From Lysobacterales bacterium (GTDB lineage Bacteria; Pseudomonadota; Gammaproteobacteria; Xanthomonadales; Xanthomonadaceae): 64,000 bases of DNA. Positions 59,446 through 64,000 of this stretch are shown here, piece after piece. The notes beneath the pieces were generated by a model, which was not told the origin of the DNA, did not search any database, and saw nothing but the letters and a program-made list of their open reading frames with translations. Within the stretch, counting starts at the first letter, position 1, and every line of letters begins with the position of its first letter. A program made the translations under genes and the position numbers. Location: contig JADCRD010000001.1 in assembly GCA_014946745.1 (NCBI GenBank), positions 1 through 64,000 of the forward strand. The letters run 5' to 3'.

Positions 59446-60234
59446 ATGGGCGACATCCTGCACCGCATCCTTGATCGCAAGCGCGTTGAAGTGGCTGAGC
59501 GCGCCGATGCCATGCCGCTGGCGGAACTCGAAAAGGCCGCCAAGGCCGCTGCGCCGGCGCGCGGTTTCCACGCGGCTCTGGTCAAACGCGTCGCGGAAGG
59601 CGATGCCGCCGTCATCGCCGAGGTCAAGAAGGCCAGCCCCAGCAAGGGCGTGATCCGTGCGGACTTCTCGCCCGCCGAGATCGCGCGCAGCTACGAGCGC
59701 GGCGGTGCAGCGGCGCTCTCGGTGCTCACCGACGTCGATTTCTTCCACGGCTCGGACGACTACCTGCGCGAAGCCCGCGCAGCCTGCGCGCTGCCGGTGC
59801 TGCGCAAGGACTTCATGGTCGACCCCTACCAGGTGTTTGAATCGCGTGCGCTCGGCGCCGACTGCATCCTGCTGATCGTGGCCGCACTCGACGACGCCCA
59901 GCTGCGCGAGCTCTGCCAGCTCGGTACCCGGGTCGGCCTCGACGTGCTGGTGGAAGTGCACGACGGCGAGGAACTGGAGCGCGCGCTGAAGCTGCCGACG
60001 CCGCTGATCGGCATCAACAACCGCAATCTGCACACCTTCGCGGTGTCGCTGGACACCACCCTGGATCTCATTCCCGCGGTGCCCAAGGATCGCCTGCTGG
60101 TCACCGAAAGCGGTATCCGCACCGAAGATGACGTGATGATGCTGCGCGCCGAAGGGGTGCACACCTTCCTGGTCGGTGAGACCTTCATGCGCGCGCCCGA
60201 CCCGGGCGCCGAGCTTGAAAAGCTGTTTGGCTGA
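59446..60234 (+). CDS. trpC: Indole-3-glycerol-phosphate synthase TrpC
   Basis: A 262-residue TIM-barrel enzyme. Segments include [21 protein letters not shown] (catalytic Lys and Glu), [59 protein letters not shown] and [12 protein letters not shown]. It converts carboxyphenylamino-deoxyribulose phosphate to indoleglycerol phosphate. A separate TrpC without TrpF fusion, as in most bacteria. Its end overlaps the next gene by eight bases. Confidence 0.97.
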   Translation: MGDILHRILDRKRVEVAERADAMPLAELEKAAKAAAPARGFHAALVKRVAEGDAAVIAEVKKASPSKGVIRADFSPAEIARSYERGGAAALSVLTDVDFFHGSDDYLREARAACALPVLRKDFMVDPYQVFESRALGADCILLIVAALDDAQLRELCQLGTRVGLDVLVEVHDGEELERALKLPTPLIGINNRNLHTFAVSLDTTLDLIPAVPKDRLLVTESGIRTEDDVMMLRAEGVHTFLVGETFMRAPDPGAELEKLFG

Positions 60235-60937
60235 TTCGACGCTGACGGCCGGCCAGCGCGCGGCGGACACCGCCCCGCTGGTGGTGTTCGATTTCGACGG
60301 CACGCTGTTCGATGGCGACCTGGGCTTCGAATGGCTACGCTGGCTGCTGTGGCGCTCGCCTCCGCGCTTTGGCCTGCTGCTCCTGCTTCTGCCCCTGTGG
60401 GCGCCGCTGTTTCTGCGTCGGCGCTGGGTGCAGCATGGCGTGCGCGCCTGCTTTCTGATCGCCACGCTCGGCCGAGCACACTGTTCTCACTCTGAATTCC
60501 TGACGGATCGGGCCGCCGAGCTGCGTGCGCGGCTGTTTCCAGAAGGCCTGGCTGCGCTCGCCGCTGAGCGCGCGTCCGGCCATCGCGTGGTGATCGCTAC
60601 CGGCGAGCACCCGCCGCTGGTCCATCACCTGCTCGCGCACCTGCCGGGCGGCTGCCCGCCGGTGCTGGGGTCGACAGTGGTCTCGACGCGCTTGGGCCTC
60701 GATCTGCGCCATCACCTGCAGGGCCGACGCAAGCTCGATGCGCTGGATGCGGCGGGCTACGGGCGGCGGATTCTGCGCAGCTATACCGACAGCGCCACCG
60801 ATGCCGCCGTGATTCGCGCCAGTGTTGAGGCGGTGATCGTCAACGTCGCCATCGCACGCCGGCCGGTGTTCGCGGCGCGGGTGGGTTGCCCCGCCACGCC
60901 ACTGCGCTGGGTGGACTGGGCCGCAGCTTCGGCCTGA
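60227..60937 (+). CDS. HAD-superfamily phosphatase (SerB-like)
   Basis: A 236-residue HAD phosphatase. Motif I is [13 protein letters not shown] (residues about 16-28), motif II is VVIATGEHP, with RRKLDAL as motif III-like lysine segment and [11 protein letters not shown] as motif IV. An L/W/R-rich membrane-active helix pair follows motif I ([24 protein letters not shown]), as in the HAD IB (phosphatidylglycerophosphate/acyl-phosphate) group. Substrate unknown. TTG 60227 overlaps trpC, so the two are cotranscribed. Confidence 0.85.
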   Translation: MADSTLTAGQRAADTAPLVVFDFDGTLFDGDLGFEWLRWLLWRSPPRFGLLLLLLPLWAPLFLRRRWVQHGVRACFLIATLGRAHCSHSEFLTDRAAELRARLFPEGLAALAAERASGHRVVIATGEHPPLVHHLLAHLPGGCPPVLGSTVVSTRLGLDLRHHLQGRRKLDALDAAGYGRRILRSYTDSATDAAVIRASVEAVIVNVAIARRPVFAARVGCPATPLRWVDWAAASA

Positions 60938-61060
60938 GCTTCGATCACGCGGGCTGCTCTCCTGCAGAACGGGCGCGATCTGCCTGCGTTCTGCCCGTGA
61001 GTTCCCCGTGAACATCCCGGCTTCCTCCTCGTACCGTCTGCGCTTCGGGTCGAGCATGGC

Positions 61061-61245
61061 CTCAGAGCGTGTGAAAAAACCCAGACGCCGTAGCGAGGGC
61101 GTCTCTGGGCGTTCGCGACAAAGCGCGCGACGTGAATTCAAGGGAGTTTGGCGAGCTAGTGACCGCGGAATTCGCGGAGCGCGCTGCCGCCACGGACGTC
61201 CAGAGGCGGCCGCAGTAGGCGGATGGTTCTTTCACATGCTCTCAG
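61061..61245. repeat. Second MITE-like element
   Basis: A 185-base block bounded by imperfect 20-base inverted repeats, CTCAGAGCGTGTGAAAAAAC (61061-61080) and GGTTCTTTCACATGCTCTCA (61225-61244). It has no coding capacity. It differs from the 10541 element in end sequence (no TAGCAG), so it belongs to another family. It lies between the HAD gene and a small secreted-protein gene. Confidence 0.7.
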
Positions 61246-61290
61246 CCCGTCGCTGTCGCTGCGGGCTCTGCCATCCACGAGGAGTCGACC

Positions 61291-61683
61291 ATGCTGCGTT
61301 GCATCGTTTTCGTCCTGGCGCTTTCCGCCGCCGCCCACGCCCACGCTGTGCCCTGGTGCCATCGAGGGCACATTGTCGAAGTCGCCAACTACAGCCTGGA
61401 GGGTGCCCAGCTGACCGCTTTCGCTGCGGCCAATGGCATCACCGATCACTACTGGGCCGGCAGCTTTGCGGCGCATCAGACCTGTCAGGCGCACGTCGGC
61501 TGGATCGGTCCGAGCTTCGGCGTACCGGGCGCCGGGACGGTCGAGGGCCTTCCGTATGCGCCTGCGGGCTTGCTGAGCGGCAACGGCTATCACATGAGCC
61601 AGGGCGTGGCCTTCCGCTGCATGAAGTGCTTCCCGCTCAGGGTGCTGAAGCAGGTGCGCGATCTGGAGCTGCGTTCAGAGTGA
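61291..61683 (+). CDS. Small secreted protein, unknown function
   Basis: A 130-residue protein with a signal peptide (MLRCIVFVLALSAAAHAHA, cleavage after AHA). The mature part has CHRGHIVEVANYSLEGAQLTAFAAANGITDHYWAGSFAAHQTCQAHVGWIGPSFGVPG and a C-terminal CMKCF. Four or more cysteines suggest disulphides. No family recognised. A terminator follows and then a second secreted-protein gene. Confidence 0.7.
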   Translation: MLRCIVFVLALSAAAHAHAVPWCHRGHIVEVANYSLEGAQLTAFAAANGITDHYWAGSFAAHQTCQAHVGWIGPSFGVPGAGTVEGLPYAPAGLLSGNGYHMSQGVAFRCMKCFPLRVLKQVRDLELRSE

Positions 61684-61690
61684 GGGGGGA

Positions 61691-61729
61691 GGGCACCGCG
61701 GCGGTCGCCGCCGGCGCGGTGCCTTCTTG
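61691..61729 (+). terminator. Terminator after the small secreted protein gene
   Basis: GGCACCGCG (61692-61700) pairs with CGCGGTGCC (61715-61723), inner pairing GGCGGT..GCCGCC, followed by TTCTT. A plausible intrinsic terminator with a weak T-tail. Confidence 0.7.
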
Positions 61730-61851
61730 CAAGTCATTGATGTGTATAGCGCTGCGACCCGTGTTCCCGGCTTCTTCCCTGTTTTTTCCTTCGCGCCGGC
61801 AGCAGCGCAGCGCTAGCCTGCAGCCACATTCGCCATCGCTGGAGTACGCCA

Positions 61852-62301
61852 ATGAAACTGTCCCTGCTTCTTGCCGGCACGCTCGCCCTGGTGACCGCGG
61901 GTGCTGCGCGGGCGCACAGTGAACTGCCCTCGGAAGACTGGTGCGCGCAAGGTCGGCCGGTGCCGGTCGGCAGCTTCGAGGTCTATCCCGAAACCCTGGT
62001 GGCCGACCGCGCGCGTGCCGCGACCTGCGGTGCAGGCGGCGGAGGCCTGGCCAAGGACTGCGGGCAGTTCGACGACGATTACGAGACCTCCAGCGATCGC
62101 GCGCGGATGATCTGCAGCGCGCATGCCTATGCGGCGACCGGTGATTTCGGTAGCGCGATCGCCGTGGTGCAGTTCCCTGCCACCTACCTGCACGCCGATC
62201 ACCACCGGCTCTACCGTGCTGAACATGGCCTGCGCGGACTCTGCGTGCGCTGCGAGCGTCCGGTGCGGCCACCGCCGCCATCGCTGACGGCCGAGGAGTG
62301 A
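61852..62301 (+). CDS. Second small secreted cysteine-rich protein
   Basis: A 149-residue protein with a signal peptide (cleavage after ARA, about residue 21) and a mature domain with CAQGRPVPVGSFEVYPETLV, ATCGAGGGGLAKDCGQFDDDYETSSDRARMICSAHAYAATG and a C-terminal GLRGLCVRCERPVRPPPPSL. Its CVRC ending echoes the CMKC ending of the upstream gene, and both carry one N-terminal and two final cysteines, suggesting a related pair. No family recognised. Confidence 0.7.
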   Translation: MKLSLLLAGTLALVTAGAARAHSELPSEDWCAQGRPVPVGSFEVYPETLVADRARAATCGAGGGGLAKDCGQFDDDYETSSDRARMICSAHAYAATGDFGSAIAVVQFPATYLHADHHRLYRAEHGLRGLCVRCERPVRPPPPSLTAEE

Positions 62302-62506
62302 GGTCGGGATTTAAGGGCCCGACGCCGGCTGCGGGCGCGCGCTCAGCGCGTGTGACAGAGGCCAGACCGCAGCGGGTGTGTCGCCGGGTGTTCGTGGCGA
62401 AGCGTTTCGCGGGAGCAAGGGCACTCGGCCGGCGCGTGACATCCGGATTCGCCCAGCGCGCCGCGACCATCGACGGCCACCGTTGGCTGGGACGGGGGCG
62501 GGGCGT

Positions 62507-64000
62507 TCAGTCCTGCTGGCGGGTGTGCTGCAGCAGCTCCTCGACCAGGCCTTCGAGCTGGACGCGATGGCTGGTATCGATGCCGACTTCGGCAAGGAGG
62601 AAGTAGGCCGTGCGCAGCACTTCGCGCCAGCGCGGGCGATCGGGAAGGCTGTCGAGGCTCAGGTAGCGGTCCATGGCGCGCACGCGCAGGCGACCGTCGT
62701 CGATGGTGATGCGCCATATCCCGCTCGCCTCGGCCAGCTCGACCCGACCCTTGCGGCTGACCCGCTCCCAGGCTTCGAGGGCGGTGCGCATGGTGCGCAC
62801 AAGCAGGCGCCGGAACACGGTGGGGTCTTCCCCATCCGCCGGTTTCTCGGCGACCGGCGAGGTCTCCTGCGCTGCTGCTGCGGGTGCGGGGGAGTGTGCG
62901 GTTCCGGCGCTTTCGATCAACAGGACGCCCAGCTCTTCCTCCATGCTGAGCCGCTGACAGCGAAGGCGCAGCTCGGGCAGCCTCGGGCTGGTGTGCTGCC
63001 CGAGGTCCGCTTGAGTTTCGGATTCGCCGGCGAGGCTGGCGGCCTCCACCAGCCCCTGCGCCCAGGTTGAGGTGTCGGCATCCAGCGCGGCTGCGAGCGG
63101 CACGCCCTGCAGCGCCTCCGCGCTGCGCCCCAGCGCGTGGGCTGCCGCGGCCGTGGAGGCGCGGATCCGTCCGGCGGCGTCGAACACGATGCAGGCCGAC
63201 TGCTGGCGATCCAGCAGCCAGGCCATCGAGCGCAGATCGCAGCGCAGCTCTTCGGACGCGCGCCGCGCCTCGGTGATTCGCTGCTCTAGCGTCTGGCGTT
63301 CGCGCTCGGCCTCCAGCCGCTGCCGATAGCTGCGGCGTTGCGAGTACAGCGCCAGCAGGGCCAGCGCGAGCAGGCCAATGGCCGCCACACTGAGCGTTTC
63401 CAGCCGGCGTCGGGCCAGCTGGAACTCGCGGTGCTCGGCTTCCGCTTCCAGACGTTCGAGATCGAAGCGCACCCGCAGGCTGTCGAAGCGCTCGCCGTGG
63501 CGTGCCTCGGCCAGCGCCATCGCTTCCGAATGCAGCTGGCGCTGGTACTGCAGGGCTGCGGCAGGCTGGTCCAGGGTCTCGGCGAGTTCAGCCAGCGCGC
63601 TGAGTGCCTGCAGCCGCTGCTGCGGAGGCTGGCCGTCGCCCTGGGTCAGCCGTGACTGCAGCAGGGCGTAACGTTCGGCGCGCGTTTCCCTGCTGGCCAG
63701 GCGGGCATCCAGCACCGCGACGTCGAGGCGCTCGGCAGCCTCTTCAGGTGCGGCCGCGCGGGCGCGCGCCAGCCACTCGATGGCCTGAACGCGTGCGCCC
63801 GCATCGAACTCCAGCTGCGCGCGCAGCAGGGCCGAGCGCAGCTGATCGCGCGGTGACTGCGCATAGGCCCGCCAGGCTGCGTCGAGCATGGCGCGCGCTT
63901 CATCGGTCCGACCGCGGCGCAGGGCGAGCCGCGCCAGTTCCTCCCGTGTGCGTTCCGAGGGCAGCGTGCGACCGTTCACGGCGTGATCCTTGAGCGCTCG
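62507..64000 (-). CDS. TPR and PAS-like sensor protein, 5' end cut by window edge
   Basis: Visible part of about 497 residues; the frame is still open at 64000, so the true start lies beyond the edge (a GTG at 63979 is only internal). Order: helical TPR-like repeats (visible residues 1-185), one transmembrane helix (TLSVAAIGLLALALLALYS), a coiled-coil signalling helix, a PAS-like domain (LLDRQQSACIVFDAAGRIRAS) and a C-terminal domain with RVSRKGRVELAEASGIWRITIDDGRLRVRAMDRYLSLDSLP. This last part looks like a DNA-binding or effector domain that I do not recognise. No kinase or HTH signature was seen. A periplasmic TPR sensor with a cytosolic output is the likely layout. Confidence 0.7.
   Translation of the reverse strand, partial: RALKDHAVNGRTLPSERTREELARLALRRGRTDEARAMLDAAWRAYAQSPRDQLRSALLRAQLEFDAGARVQAIEWLARARAAAPEEAAERLDVAVLDARLASRETRAERYALLQSRLTQGDGQPPQQRLQALSALAELAETLDQPAAALQYQRQLHSEAMALAEARHGERFDSLRVRFDLERLEAEAEHREFQLARRRLETLSVAAIGLLALALLALYSQRRSYRQRLEAERERQTLEQRITEARRASEELRCDLRSMAWLLDRQQSACIVFDAAGRIRASTAAAAHALGRSAEALQGVPLAAALDADTSTWAQGLVEAASLAGESETQADLGQHTSPRLPELRLRCQRLSMEEELGVLLIESAGTAHSPAPAAAAQETSPVAEKPADGEDPTVFRRLLVRTMRTALEAWERVSRKGRVELAEASGIWRITIDDGRLRVRAMDRYLSLDSLPDRPRWREVLRTAYFLLAEVGIDTSHRVQLEGLVEELLQHTRQQD

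Overview
The window is GC-rich, gene-dense gammaproteobacterial DNA. Gene content points to the Xanthomonadales/Lysobacterales: mreBCD-mrdA-rodA, trpGDC, nadAB, pilSR and pilU, class Ia nrdAB behind a cobalamin riboswitch, a CysB-type regulator, short GGGATT heptamer repeats, and an integron of the Xanthomonas type. No rRNA, tRNA or CRISPR array was seen. The organism assignment is inferred from these signatures, not from a marker gene.

Layout, left to right. 0-1.3 kb: a complete IS3-family element. 1.3-8.2 kb: a PfkB-type kinase facing the cell-shape operon mreB-mreC-mreD-mrdA-rodA, whose genes overlap or nearly touch. 8.3-12.9 kb: two consecutive lipoprotein S9 peptidases separated by a MITE-like repeat. 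13-19 kb: nrdB, a four-helix-bundle (S23-type) gene inserted in the opposite direction, then nrdA with a cobalamin riboswitch, and a sodium:solute symporter. 19-29.3 kb: nadAB behind two tandem palindromes, pilSR with srkA, a secreted cyclophilin, and a cysB-type regulator preceded by an overlapping 47-codon ORF. 29.5-39.6 kb: yggX, mutY, an AsmA-like gene and ftsY leftward; rsmD, coaD, a lipoprotein, a ferredoxin, ggt, a metallo-beta-lactamase-fold gene and two envelope genes rightward.

About 39.8-51.9 kb is the most distinctive part: a chromosomal integron. A full-length tyrosine integron integrase (50940-51935, +) is followed on its 5' side by an attI-like site and then by at least 14 gene cassettes, all on the minus strand and separated by attC sites. 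Two attC sites are each split by an IS1111-attC-type insertion sequence at the same position and in the same orientation; both transposases are broken. The cassettes encode small lipoproteins, small membrane proteins, zinc-ribbon proteins, a tandem-SH3 protein, a ComJ-like protein and unknowns. attC sites become more degenerate away from attI, and the far left end blends into relic-like sequence.

51.9-64 kb: tandem and dispersed repeats after intI (the repeat includes the last codons of intI), pilU, an OmpA-like two-gene unit, ydcH, an aldo/keto reductase, trpGDC with an overlapping HAD phosphatase, a second MITE-like repeat, two small secreted proteins, and a TPR/PAS-type protein cut by the right edge.
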